Of a stretch of 64,000 bases of DNA, positions 22,901-34,974 are shown piece after piece. This DNA is from Macrostomum hystrix (taxonomy: Eukaryota; Platyhelminthes; Macrostomidae). The position numbers were made by a program, and so were the translations under genes. The stretch is taken from contig CATNEN010000002.1 of NCBI GenBank assembly GCA_950097015.1, forward strand, positions 744,001 through 808,000, in the 5' to 3' direction. The notes under the pieces were generated by a model. It had not been told where the DNA came from. It ran no database searches and saw only the letters and a program-made list of their open reading frames with translations. Position 1 is the stretch's first letter. Each line of letters opens with the position of its first letter.

Positions 22901-25015
22901 TCCTCCTTCCTCCTCCTTCCTCCTTCCTCCTTCCTCCTTCTTCCTTCCTTCCTCCGACTTCCTTCCTTCCTCCTTCTTCCTTCTTCCTTCTTTCCTCCTT
23001 CTTCCTTCCTCCTTGTTCCTCCTTCCTCCTTCCTCCTTCCTCCTTCCTCCTTCCTCCTCCTTCCTCCTCCTTCTTCCTCCTTCCTCCTTCCTCCTTCCTC
23101 CTCTTTCCTCCTTCCTCCTCCTTCTTCCTTCCTCCTTCCTCCTCCTTTCTCCCTCCTCCTTCCTCCTCCCTCCTCCTTCTTCCTTCCTCCTTCCTCCTTC
23201 TTCCTCCTCCTTCCTCCTTCTTCCTTCCTCCTCCTTCCTCCTCCTTCTTCCTCCTTCCTCCTTCCTCCTTCCTCCTCTTTCCTCATTCCTCCTCCTTCTT
23301 CCTTCCTCCTTCCTCCTCCTTTCTCCCTCCTCCTTCCTCCTCCGTCCTCCTTCCTCCTCCCTCCTCTTTCCTCCTTCCCCCTCCTTTCTCCTTCCTCCTC
23401 CTTCCTCCTTCCACCCTCCTCCTTCCTCCCTCCTTCTTGCTCCTTCCTCCCTCCTCCTTCCTCCTTCCTCCCTCCTCCTTCCTCCCTCCTCCTTCCTCCT
23501 TCCTCCCTCCTCCTTCCTACTCCCTCCTCCTTCCTCCTTCCTCTTCATCCTTCCTCCCCCTTCTTCCTTCCTCCTTCCTCCTTCCTCCTCCTTCTTCCTT
23601 CCTCCTTCCTCCTCCTTCCTCCCTCCTCCTTCCTCCTCCCTCCTCCTTCCTCCTCCCTCCTCTTTCCTCCTCCCCCCTCCTTTCTCCTTCCTCCTCCTTC
23701 CTCCTTCCACCCTCCTCCTTCCTCCCTCCTTCTTGCTCCTTCCTCCCTCCTCCTTCCTCCCTCCTCCTCCTTCCTCCTCCTTCCTCCTTCCTCCTTCCTT
23801 CCTCCTTCCTCCTTCCTCCTTCCTCCCTCCTCCTTCCTCCTTCCTCCTTCCTCCTTCCTTCCTCCTTCCTACTTCCTCCTTCCTCCTCCTTCTTCCTTCC
23901 TCCTTCCTCCTCCTTCTTCCTTCCTCCTTCCTCCTTCCTCCTCCTTCCTCCTTCCTCCTTCCTTCCTCCTTCCTCCTTCCTCCTTCCTCCCTCCTCCTTC
24001 CTCCTTCCTCCTTCCTCCTTCCTTCCTCCTTCCTACTTCTTCCTTCCTCCTCCTTCTTCCTTCCTCCTTCCTCCTCCTTCTTCCTTCATCCTTCCTCCTT
24101 CCTCCTTCTTCTTCCTTCCTCCTTCCTCCTCCTTCCTCCTCCTTCCTCCTCCCTCCTCCTTCCTCCCTCCTTCCTCCCTCCTTCCTCCCTCCATCCTCCC
24201 TCCTTCCTCCTCCTTCTTCCTTCCTCCTTCCTCCTTCTTCATCCTCCTTCCTCCTTCTTCCTTCCTTTCTCCTTCTTCCTTCCTCCTTCCTCCTCCTTCC
24301 TCCTTCCTCCTTCCTCCTTCTTCCTTCCTTCCTCCGACTTCCTTCCTTCCTCCTTCTTCCTTCTTCCTTCTTTCCTCCTTCTTCCTTCCTCCTTGTTCCT
24401 CCTTCCTCCTTCCTCCTTCCTCCTTCCTCCTCCTTCCTCCTCCTTCTTCCTCCTTCCTCCTTCCTCCTTCCTCCTCTTTCCTCCTTCCTCCTCCTTCTTC
24501 CTTCCTCCTTCCTCCTCCTTTCTCCCTCCTCCTTCCTCCTCCCTCCTCCTTCTTCCTTCCTCCTTCCTCCTTCTTCCTCCTCCTTCCTCCTTCTTCCTTC
24601 CTCCTCCTTCCTCCTCCTTCTTCCTCCTTCCTCCTTCCTCCTTCCTCCTCTTTCCTCATTCCTCCTCCTTCTTCCTTCCTCCTTCCTCCTCCTTTCTCCC
24701 TCCTCCTTCCTCCTCCGTCCTCCTTCCTCCTCCCTCCTCTTTCCTCCTTCCCCCTCCTTTCTCCTTCCTCCTCCTTCCTCCTTCCACCCTCCTCCTTCCT
24801 CCCTCCTTCTTGCTCCTTCCTCCCTCCTCCTTCCTCCTTCCTCCCTCCTCCTTCCTCCCTCCTCCTTCCTCCTTCCTCCCTCCTCCTTCCTACTCCCTCC
24901 TCCTTCCTCCTTCCTCTTCATCCTTCCTCCCCCTTCTTCCTTCCTCCTTCCTCCTTCCTCCTTCTTCTTCCTTCCTCCTTCCTCCTTCTTCCTCCTCCTT
25001 CCTCCTTCCTCCCTC
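16990..25015 (+). repeat. Polypyrimidine satellite, array 3 (8 kb, higher-order structure)
   Basis: Eight kilobases of C/T sequence built from CCTCCTT-like units. Rare marker words show higher-order organisation. TCCGACTTCC occurs at about 18270, 19457, 21155, 22955 and 24335. CTCATTCC occurs at about 17890, 18599, 19786, 20442, 21485, 22253, 23282 and 24655, each about 128 bp before CCACCC and TTGCTCC. The blocks at 21155 and 22955 repeat with a 1.8-kb spacing across several markers. All three plus frames, and large parts of the minus frames, are open for thousands of codons because no stop can form. Confidence 0.95.
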
Positions 25016-27300
25016 TGATGTGGAGTGTGCTGCGGAATCGAGTGGGGTTGTGGGCCAGCCAAATTTTTCCAATTTTTAGCAAGTCAATAATCGCGACCCA
25101 CATAGCAGCTGGCCGCAGAACACCATCATTAATCTTAGGGCCAGATTTGGGGCGGAGGTGAATTAAGTAGCCGCCGATTCCCCTTGTCTCGGATCTGTCT
25201 AGTCCCCTGTAGAAGTGACTGATCGCGGCCATAGCAATACTGTATGGACTAGTTTAGGTCATAATTCCCCTCCAAACCGCGATCAGATTGTAGGGATCAC
25301 TCATGCGTCTAGAGTGAGCATTAATTCTTCATGTCCCTTTTCTTTACTGTAACCCGAGCCGAAGCTCGATTATGACCTTTCCCCCTTTTAGATACATGTA
25401 ACGACACTATAGGCAGGTCGGCGCCTGCGCTTCCCATATCCCGGCGGGATCACAATCATTGGCCGACTGCCGGCAGACGCTCCTAGTGGGGCATCTGGCG
25501 ATTCTCGCCGCCGCTTCAGTGGGCAATTGGGGTGGCATAATGCCGACCCGATTCCTCGCTGACAGGCTGGCGAGCATGTGGGTTATTTGATGAATGCGAG
25601 GTTGACGGAACTGCAGGACTATTTAAGAAAGCGCGCTGCGCTGCCCCTAGAACCTTCAACCTACCTTTAACCTCCTTTTTTCCCTTGTCCGGTCCCGGAA
25701 CTCGGTCCTTGGACTCTCCCCCTTCTAGGCTAGCACCTAGTCCCTGAGCCTAAGGCTCCAGATCATAGCAGCAGGCAACTACCTGCTAGTGCCCTTAAGC
25801 GTAAGCCACCTCCTCAGGTGCGCTCCAAATTGAGCCTTGAGCTCCCTGCAGTCTGGCCCCTTGCCAACTGTACTCAGCAATCCCTCACCTATTCCCCTGT
25901 TCATTTGCATTCCCCCGCGAGATCGACGGCCTGCAGTGAAGCCAGTCAGCAATCAGATAAGTAACCCGCGCAGCGGACTTTTATTGCTATCCCTAAGGGA
26001 TCTTTACTTAGCTAGTGGGTAATAAGGGCAAGGGCAGGGATTTGTTTTTAGCCTAATAAACTATTCATTATCAATATGCCAAACCTTAATAATTAGGCCA
26101 ATTTAATAACAACTTAATTCCTTTTATCATGCTATTCTTTTCTCTTTATTTTATCGTTAGACAGCCCTCGATCATGAGTGGCTAACTTATTAGGGGGATG
26201 GGCTCTGGTGATGCCTAGCTGAAAGCTGCGGCAGGAGGACAACTGTGAGCGCGCATGAAAGTAATAAGGAGCTAGGGATTTGCGAGTAATATGCGGAGCG
26301 TAGCATGTGTTTCTCTGCTAGGGGTGGGGGAATTCCTTGGCGGGTTTTTCCTCTCTTTCTGGCGGATCAAGGAGTGCGTGTCAACCTCCCTTGTCAATTA
26401 AGTTTCCCTTCTGTTCCCCGCCTCTCGCTGCCGCCGCCATGGGAGCGAGGGGTGTGATCTAATAACCATCGCTTGCATAATCACTCAGCCAGTGTTCTGC
26501 TTAATCTCTCCTGCCTCTGATTTCCTCATCTCACACAGATTCGGATTTGCTAGTTATTTAATGTGTAGGCTGCAATCTAATGTAAGGAATGTGCCTGATG
26601 TTTCATGAGTAGGATTCCGGCTATGGGTTTCTCATTCGAGTTCGGAGTACCACCTTTCTAGACCACTGTAGCGCAGTTTCAGGAATCCCCTGTTGAGGCG
26701 TGTCTCGATTCATTCTGGGGTCTTCACCCTAGTCTAAAACGGAAGTTACAGAATGCCCTATTTTTCGGCTTGTCTGAGATCTGTGCGACAAACTAGGAGC
26801 TGTGAACTCCGGGGACCCAAGTTCCCAAATGTCTGCGGTGGCAACGTAGGCGCATTGGGTGGTGGCGCTACCCTAGATCATTTTCCGCTTTGCCAATAGC
26901 CTTTCCGCATTTCTAAGACAAGAGCCTGGGCCGAATCGACCACTGCTACCGCTGTTAGGAGTCAGTTATGAACATGCTACTGATGACAGTAGGCTATCTA
27001 GCTCTGTCCTACCTGCTTGCGGGTAGTCCGATATCTCTTTAGACTTTAGCCGGTTTCGAGCACTGCTTGGGGTAGGCACGGCAGTCACGCCTGTGGCCTA
27101 TGGGTTGAGTTGGACTGGCCAGCCTGAGGCCGAGAGGACCGCTCCCTGCATCCACTGTCTCTCCCTTCATCTCTCCCTTCATCCCTCTCCCCGCGATAAA
27201 TCGCGAGGCTTTGCGGTACGACTTCTAACTCTATCGCCATTCCCACACTCCCTTTCTCTCTTGAGGACAGGTCATCGGATTGCAAAACCCGCACCCACTT
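25016..27300. other. Complex non-repetitive segment without recognised gene, possibly an inserted LTR-like element
   Basis: A 2.3-kb stretch of mixed composition separates array 3 from the module leader at 27301. It has no long frame. A TATA-like TATTTAAG at about 25620 is followed by a pyrimidine-rich stretch and many short GC-rich palindromic words. It begins TGTGG and could end near CA, but I see no target duplication or inverted ends. It is left unclassified. Confidence 0.4.
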
Positions 27301-27478
27301 CACCAATCGCTATGAACACGGGCTCCATCCGATGAAACAACTTCCAGAATCACAAAACATCGGCATCGTCGATATATTCAACGATTCTCGTCGGGGTGTC
27401 TCGTGGCAAAGACCGCCAATATAGGCATAAATTTTCTGCTCACAAAATTTTATCATGTAACCATGCCGGCTTAAAGGG
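27301..27478 (+). repeat. Duplicated leader segment (copy 2)
   Basis: Matches 6122-6300 with a few substitutions and resumes abruptly after the unrelated 25016-27300 segment at ACCAATCGC. Confidence 0.85.
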
Positions 27479-27602
27479 GGGTCCGTGGCAGAGCGATTAT
27501 CGCGTTTGCCTCTCGCACCAAGGTCCCTAAGTTCGATTCCACGGCGAGGCCACATTTATTAGGGGCGCAGCCGCGGGGAGAAGGCTTGGGGGCTCGTCGT
27601 GC
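27479..27602 (+). mobile_element. SINE head and partial body (module copy 2)
   Basis: Same head, body cut and junction with the polypyrimidine array as at 6301-6420; AAGTTCGATTCCACGG marks the B box. Confidence 0.75.
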
Positions 27603-29227
27603 TGCCTCCTCCTTCCTCCTTCCTCCTCCTTCCTTCTCCTCCCTCCTTCCTCCTTCCTTCCTCCTCCTTCCTCCTCCTTTCTCCTCCTTCCACCTTCCTC
27701 CCTCCTCCTGCCTCCTCCTTCCTCTTTCCTTCCTTCTCTACCCTCCTTCCTCCTTCCTCCTGCCTCCCCCTTCCTTCCTTCTCCTTCCTCCTTCCTCCTG
27801 CCTCCTTCCTCCTTCCTCCTTCCTCCTTCCTCCTTCTTCCTTCCTCCTTCCTCCTTCCTCCGTCCTCCTCCTTCCTTCCTTCCTCCTTCCTCCTTCCTTC
27901 CTTCTCCTTCCTCCTCCTTCCTCCTCCATCCTCCTTCCTCTTCCTTCCTCCTTCCTTCCTTCCTCCTCCTTCCTCCTTCCTCCTTCTTCCTTCATCCTTC
28001 CTCCTTCCTTCCTTCTCCTTCCTCCTTCCTTCCTTCCTCCTACCTCCTTCCTTCCTTCCTCCTACCTCCTTCCTTCCTTCCTCCTTCCTCCGTTCTCCTT
28101 CCTCCTTCTTGCTTCCTCCTTCCTCCTCCTTCCTCCTTCCTTCCTCCTTCCTCCTTCCTCCGTTCTCCTTCCTCCTTCTTCCTTCCTCCTTCCTCCTTCC
28201 TTCTTCCTTCCTTCCTTCCTTCTCCTTCCTCCTCCTTCCTCCTCCTCCCTCTTTCCTCCTTTCTCCTTCCTTCCTTCTCCTTCCTCCTCCTTCCTTCCTC
28301 CTTACTCCTTCCTCCTACCTCCTTCCTTCCTTCCACCTTCCTCTTCGTTCCTCCTTCCTTCCTCCTTCCTCCTCCTTCGTCCTTCCTCCGTTCTCCTTCC
28401 TCCTTCTTCCTTCATCCTTCCTCCTTCCTTCCTTCTCCTTCCTCCCTCCTTCCTTCCTCCTACCTCCTTCCTTCCTTCCTCCTTCCTCCGTTCTCCTTCC
28501 TCCTTCATCCTTCCTCCTTCCTTCTCCTTCCTTCCTTCCTCCTTCCTCCGTTCTCCTTCCTCCTCCTACCTCCTTCCTTCCTTCCTCCTTCCTCTTCCTT
28601 TCTCCTTCCTCCTCCTTCCTCCTCCTCCCTCCTTCCTCCTTTCTCCTTCCTTCCTTCTCCTTCCTCCTCCTTCCTTCCTCCTTACTCCTTCCTCCTACCT
28701 CCTTCCTTCCTTCCTCCTTCCTCTTCGTTCCTCCTTCCTTCCTCCTTCCTCCTCCTTCCTCCTTCCTCCGTTCTCCTTCCTCCTTCTTCCTTCATCCTTC
28801 CTCCTTCCTTCCTTCTCCTTCCTCCCTCCTTCCTTCCTCCTACCTCCTTCCTTCCTTCCTCCTTCCTCTTCCTTTCTCCTTCCTTCCTTCTTCCTCCTTC
28901 TTCCTTCTTCCTTCCTCCTCCTTCCTCCTCCTTCCTCCTTCCTCCTTCGTCCTTCCGCCTTCCTCCTCCTTCCGCCTCCTTCCTCCTCCTTCCTCCTTCC
29001 TCCTTTCTCCTTCTTCCTCCTTCCTTCTTTCTCCTTCTTCCTCCTTTCTTCCTTCTCCTCCCTCCTTCCTCTTTCCTCCTCCTTCCTTCTTCCTTCTCCT
29101 CCCTCCTCCTCCTTCCTCCATCCTCCTTCCTCCTTCCTTCCTTCTCCTCCCTCCTCCTCCTTCCTCCTTCCTTCCTTCTCCTTCCTCCTTCCTCCTTTCA
29201 CTTTTACTCCTTCTTCCTCTATCCTCC
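27603..29227 (+). repeat. Polypyrimidine satellite, array 4
   Basis: 1.6 kb of C/T units, more diverged than array 1, with marker words CCTCCGTTCTCC, CCTACCTCC and TTCATCC recurring in longer blocks. It ends at ATCCTCCAAAAACATTCC, the trailer shared with arrays 1 and 2. Confidence 0.95.
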
Positions 29228-29448
29228 AAAAACATTCCAAAAAACAAAAACAAAATGCAACAATGATACCCTATATTGTCTTTTTTTATCATTTCTATGC
29301 CTACTTACCAGATACATCTATTGACATATTCAATAAAATACAACAAATTTTTCCTCTCGTTAAAATTTCAAACGCGCAAACAAAAGAGCCTATTCGCCGA
29401 AACACTCCTGCAAAGTCTCTGCTTCATCTACGCTCACTCACTGACGAC

Positions 29449-31040
29449 TCACTCCATATTCAGCACCACCAGTCGACTGTTCACATAGTCAGCCACCACC
29501 AGCTGCTCGCGCGCGCCTCCCGTCACCACCGCCAGACCAAATGGACAACTGAATCTGCCGACACCGCTGCCGCTGTCGCCCGGCACCCCCAGAGTCCACA
29601 GCAGCGACCCGTCGTCTGCAGTCACCGCTCGCACTGAGTGACCTTGCCATTCACTCACGAACAGGCGGCCTCTCCTATCCACGGCCACACCCACTGGCTC
29701 AGTAAACTTTTTGAGGCCGCAACGCTCAGTGGGAGGCGACCACCTGCTGGGTGTCAATGCGCACTCTGTGCACCTGATTCTGCTTCCAGTCTGTCACCAG
29801 AATGCAGTTGTCGTGAACCGCTAGGTTGCCCAGTCCAGCATCAGGAAGCTCAGTCAACGTCTCCATCTCGCCAGTCGCTTTGCTGAATGCAACAATTTTG
29901 TTGCCACCAGACACAAACACCGAGGCTGCGTTGCCGCCGATTGCTCTTATTTCACCGAAGCCAACGATTTGTGGTTCGATTCGACGCACCTTTCTACCGC
30001 TCAGGTCCGTCACTGTCACTGCGTCAGATTGAGCAATGAACAGCAGCTGACGGTCACAGAGAAGGCCGCAGATGTACTTCTTTCGGTCGATGTCGCAGTG
30101 GCACCGCAGATTCTTCGAGCCGTCCACAGACACCACCTGAAGGTGATTCTTACCATCGAATGATGCGAAGATGCAGGGCTCAGGCAGAGCCTCACCGCCG
30201 TCACTCGCTGACTCGGCGGCCACCACACGGCCTGAGCGGTCAACAACGAATCCGCTGGTGTCGCTGCACACCGCCAGCCACAGAACGTAGTCATCCAGCT
30301 TCACCTCGTGACTGAACACAATCGAGCAATGCCTGTCTCGCCATCGCCATCGCCTTCATTGCGTCTTCGATCTCTTCGGGTGTCGCGCTGACCTCAGCGT
30401 CTCTCCAGCCCTCACCAGTCCACACGTTCACACGAGCCAACGCTCTGCCGAACTGCTCCGACACCTGCCCCAGTAGCTCCAGCTGCTGCTCCGCTCCCAA
30501 GCTCTCCTCCAGCGACTTCTGCAGCCGATCAAAGTCCGCCTTCAAGTCATCGAGCGACAACTCCATCGACATCGTCAGCTCGACAAGCTTCGACATCTCG
30601 CCTGCAGCCTCCGCCATCGACGTCTCCTGCCTGTAGCTTCTCACATCGTCCATGTCCCGCTGCCACACACGCGCTGTCTCAATCCGAGCTATCATCGGAC
30701 CTGTCAGTCGATCTTCACTCGAATCCAGGTATCTCCGCATTGTCTCATACAGCTGCTTCGCCCGTCGCAGCTGCTCCTCCATCTCGTGAATCCAATCTCC
30801 TCCACCACCTGCTGCACTGCCGCCTGCAGCTTCGGCTTGTGGGAAGGCACGCAGCTTCTCAGCGACCTTCTCCTTCAGCTTGTGGGCATCCGCCACATCA
30901 ACACTCAGGTGTTCCGAGCACAGGTAGCGCTCGGAGAACGGACCCAGGCCGACTGCAGCTTTTTGGCAGACGACGCAGATTGGGATGGCTTCAGGAGGTC
31001 CTTCGGAACTCGAGCTGTCGCTGGAGTCTCCACGCTGCAT
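29449..31040 (-). pseudogene. Second NHL-repeat gene copy, two frameshifts
   Basis: This is a close copy of the gene at 7660-9279. The first 240 or so codons are intact (30291-31040). A 5-nt deletion near 30325 (ACAATCGAGC against ACAATCGGATCGAAC) shifts the frame. A second 5-nt deletion near 29730 (CAGTGGGAGGCG against CAGTCGGGTGCGAGGCG) shifts it again, so the propeller is split over three frames. Two other 9-nt differences keep frame. The pyrimidine-AG 15 nt before the ATG is kept. It is either a pseudogene or an assembly error in a repeat-rich region. A truncated protein with B-box and coiled coil could still be made. Confidence 0.8.
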
Positions 31041-31520
31041 TTTCAGATTCGAGGTCTGGAAGGAGAGTCGGATAGAGGCCGTGTGAGTTGATAACTGCTG
31101 CCGGAATCTGCCAGAACTCTAATATTATCTCAGTGTCAAAAATTCTCAACTTCAACTCGCTACCTCAGAAAGCTGGGCAGCAGAAAAGTTGCAGAGCTGC
31201 CGTAAGCAGGCCGATGCAGAGGCTCAGGTGAGAATGAGTTTCAATCAGACAGCAGTCTAAAGCTGTGCTCAGGTTTTTGAGATGACTCTCTCGTAAGCTA
31301 GGTGTCTCAGTTAAACTCTTCTCCGTTGCCATGGAAACAGTGAGAAGCCTGAGTCTGGTCGATATTAGAGAACAGAATGAAATCCTTGAGTCGCTCTGCT
31401 CCGGCAGCTCAGTTTGTCGGCAAGAAACAGGGAGTTTGAAATCTGTTTTTGTTTATTCTCGGTCGAACGCGAATTCAGAATAGTTTCTGTGGCTGTGTGC
31501 ATTTCTCTGCGGCTGGGACA
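31041..31520 (-). other. Upstream flank of second NHL copy
   Basis: Matches 9280-9745. The matching region fades out after about 31560. Bases 31560-31930 show no gene. Confidence 0.6.
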
Positions 31521-31944
31521 GAGAGGGCCGGCTCTGAGCAGCATTGAGCACAGCTGAGCACCCACCTCTTTCTTGAACTTCTCACAATTGGCAACTACAT
31601 GGCGTTGAGTGTACTCAAATGCATTGGCAGTGTACTTGGCTTGGTGCCGAGCGGAAGAGAAGTACTCAGTAGTAGATGCAACTGTTAGCACAGCTGATGG
31701 TAGAATGTGAGTAGATTGCTGAGTACTACTGCAGTTTAAAGTCAGCTAGTTAGCAATTAATATTGGCGAGTGTTCTGGCATCAATAGTTTATTCTGATTG
31801 GCTAGTGTATTTGAGTGCGTGTGCATTGCGAAGCGCAGCTTTGGTTGAGTCATACGCATTGCTGCTTTGGAGCAAAAATATCACGCACCTAACGCATTTG
31901 ATTATAACCAGAGTTCGTTTAGCGGTCGAAGACCGACAGCCCGG

Positions 31945-32010
31945 TTGAGCAGTTTGAACAGTTTGAACAGTTTGAGCAGTTTGAGCAGTTTGAGCAGCTT
32001 GGGCAGTACT
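31945..32010. repeat. Short tandem repeat, 9-10-bp unit
   Basis: AGTTTGAAC and AGTTTGAGC units are repeated about seven times. Confidence 0.8.
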
Positions 32011-32221
32011 GAATAGTTTGCTCACCAACAGAGTGAATCCTATAGTGACTCACAGTGTGAATCCAAGTGGGACTAAGAGAGTGAACCTCAGGGTGACTCA
32101 CAGGATTAATCTAAGTGTGACTCACGTGGTGAGTTAAGTGAATTTAACTTAGAGACTACGCTAGAGACTCACAGAGTGAATCTCAGAGTGACAAACAAAG
32201 TCAATTTAAAAGAGAATATCA

Positions 32222-34020
32222 GGGTGTATCCCAGTGATTCCCAGATTCATCTCAGAGTGACTCACAGGGTGTATCCCAGTGATTCCCAGATTCATCTCAG
32301 AGTGACTCACAGGGTGTATCCCAGTGATTCCCAGATTCATCTCAGAGTGACTCACAGGGTGTATCCCAGTGATTCCCAGATTCATCTCAGAGTGACTCAC
32401 AGGGTGTATCCCAGTGATTCCCAGATTCATCTCAGAGTGACTCACAGGGTGTATCCCAGTGATTCCCAGATTCATCTCAGAGTGACTCACAGGGTGTATC
32501 CCAGTGATTCCCAGATTCATCTCAGAGTGACTCACAGGGTGTATCCCAGTGATTCCCAGATTCATCTCAGAGTGACTCACAGGGTGTATGCCAGTGATTC
32601 CCAGATTCATCTCAGACTGACTCACAGAGTGTATCCCTGTGATTCCCAGATTCATCTCAGACTGACTCACAGGGTGTATCCCAGTGATTCCCAGATTCAT
32701 CTCAGAGTGACTCACAGGGTGTATCCCAGTGATTCCCAGATTCATCTCAGAGTGACTCACAGGGTGTATCCCAGCGATTCACAGATTCATCTCAGAGTGA
32801 CTCACAGGGTGTATCCCAGTGATTCACAGATTCATCTCAGAGTGACTCACAGGGTGTATCCCAGTGATTCCCAGATTCATCTCAGAGTGACTCACAGGGT
32901 GTATCCCAGTGATTCACAGATTCATCTCAGAGTGACTCACAGGGTGTATCCCAGTGATTCCCAGATTCATCTCAGAGTGACTCACAGGGTGTATCCCAGT
33001 GATTCCCAGATTCATCTCAGACTGACTCACAGGGTGTATCCCAGTGATTCCCAGATTCATCTCAGACTGACTCACAGGGTGTATCCCAGTGATTCCCAGA
33101 TTCATCTCAGAGTGACTCACAGGGTGTATCCCAGTGATTCCCAGATTCATCTCAGACTGACTCACAGGGTGTATCCCAGTGATTCCCAGATTCATCTCAG
33201 ACTGACTCACAGGGTGTATCCCAGTGATTCACAGATTCATCTCAGACTGACTCACAGAGTGTATCCCAGTGATTCCCAGATTCATCTCAGAGTGACTCAC
33301 AGGGTGTATCCCAGTGATTCCCAGATTCATCTCAGAGTGACTCACAGGGTGTATCCCAGTGATTCACAGATTCATCTCAGAGTGACTCACAGGGTGTATC
33401 CCAGTGATTCCCAGATTCATCTCAGAGTGACTCACAGGGTGTATCCCAGTGATTCACAGATTCATCTCAGAGTGACTCACAGGGTGTATCCCAGTGATTC
33501 CCAGATTCATCTCAGACTGACTCACAGGGTGTATCCCAGTGATTCCCAGATTCATCTCAGACTGACTCACAGGGTGTATCCCAGTGATTCCCAGATTCAT
33601 CTCAGAGTGACTCACAGGGTGTATCCCAGTGATTCCCAGATTCATCTCAGACTGACTCACAGGGTGTATCCCAGTGATTCCCAGATTCATCTCAGAGTGA
33701 CTCACAGAGTGTATCCCAGTGATTCCCAGATTCATCTCAGACTGACTCACAGGGTGTATCCCAGTGATTCCCAGATTCATCTCAGACTGACTCACAGGGT
33801 GTATCCCAGTGATTCACAGATTCATCTCAGAGTGACTCACAGGGTGTATCCCAGTGATTCCCAGATTCATCTCAGACTGACTCACAGGGTGTATCCCAGT
33901 GATTCCCAGACTCATCTCAGACTGACTCACAGGGTGTATCCCAGTGATTCCCAGATTCATCTCAGAGTGACTCACAGGGTGTATCCCAGTGATTCACAGA
34001 TTCATCTCAGAGTGACTCAC
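32222..34020. repeat. 45-bp satellite, about 40 copies
   Basis: The unit is CAGGGTGTATCCCAGTGATT + CCCAGATTCATCTCAGAGTGACTCA. Two sites are two-state variants: GAGTGA/GACTGA and TTCCCAGA/TTCACAGA. Because 45 is a multiple of three, a frame of about 618 codons stays open (15-residue repeat HRVYPSDSQIHLRVT), but it contains no ATG. Degenerate precursors of the unit (GTGAATC, GTGACTCAC) lie at 32025-32220. Confidence 0.95.
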
Positions 34021-34317
34021 GGCACGAAGTGAATCTCAGAGTGAATTACAAAATTAATCATAAAAGATGACACAGTTATAAGTTATGCACAGCAAGAACA
34101 AAAACAGAACTAAGTTCAGTAGAAAACAACAGAGCCAAGTAAGTTTCCGTTGATTTAAATGCTATGCAAACTATCGACCTCGTTGCCGATTCAATCTGAA
34201 TTATTTGCGCACCTTTCAGAGTGTACAAACTGATGTACGTGAGCGAATTTCAAAGCTTGAAATTAAAATTCTGCAGTTAAGAAAAATTTTCTATGTTTAA
34301 TTGCGATGATCTCTTCC

Positions 34318-34352
34318 TATTGGTCAAACTGCGCCAGCCAATAGGAAGCGAT
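34318..34352. promoter_or_regulatory. Hairpin with facing CCAAT boxes
   Basis: CTTCCTATTGG and CCAATAGGAAG form a perfect inverted repeat around a short loop and place a CCAAT box on each strand. It lies about 150 bp upstream of the polyQ frame at 34496 and may belong to its promoter. Confidence 0.35.
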
Positions 34353-34495
34353 CCAGCGGGCACATGCCCCTCCATTCAGTGAAACCTTTCTTCACACAAA
34401 ACCCACAACAATAATTCTAAGCGCAACGCATTTTTAACACTCCAATTATGTAAGAGAATAACTTGAACAAATAACAAAGCGTGTTCAGCAATTGG

Positions 34496-34626
34496 ATGGA
34501 GACAGAAGCAGCAGCAGCAATTGAACAATCAGAGACTGATGATTCGCGGCACTATAACATTCACGTTAGCAGTGAGAGAGGCTTCGACCTTCAGTTCTAC
34601 CCGAACTGGTTGCAGCAACAGCAGCA

Positions 34627-34657
<31 letters not shown>

Positions 34658-34681
34658 GCAATCTATGGAGAATCTAACTAA
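34496..34681 (+). CDS. Candidate small polyQ protein or exon
   Basis: From ATG at 34496 the frame gives about 61 residues: an acidic start with an Ala run, a mixed segment (HYNIHVSSERGFDLQFYPNW), then about 15 Gln and a short tail to TAA. The middle part has non-repetitive, protein-like composition. No homologue is recognised and no intron signals decide the limits. It could also be a chance frame over a CAG microsatellite. Confidence 0.3.
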
Positions 34682-34974
34682 GTTATTTCTAATCTAAAAT
34701 GTTACATTTTTTTCCTCCTTCCTACCGCCAAATTATGATTATTTAGCTATCATATTTCGAGCCATTAAATGTGCTAGTCTATATAGATTCAAGACACTAT
34801 TATATAATATATTTATATGAAAATAAGACTTTTATAAACAATGCCATATAAAAACAATGGAGCTTAATGTTGGGCGTGCTGTACTAGACAGTCCAGGTGA
34901 GAGTTCAGAGACTCACCTGTGGGTTTGTCACCCAATTTACTGTCTTGAGAACCAATCAGAGAAAGTGTACACCC

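Noticed and set aside
16876..25161. Overlapping open frames of about 2700 codons in all plus frames (Ser/Pro/Phe/Leu only)
   Set aside because: A strand of C and T alone cannot form stop codons. All frames are open at once, starts lie in flanking DNA and there is no codon structure. They reflect satellite composition.
32222..34020. CRISPR-like array
   Set aside because: Units are contiguous, with no unique spacers, and the window is animal nuclear DNA.
32176..34032. 618-codon frame encoding a 15-residue repeat
   Set aside because: It has no ATG, the unit length of 45 bp keeps any open frame open, and the minus strand is open too. No signal peptide or flanking exon was found.
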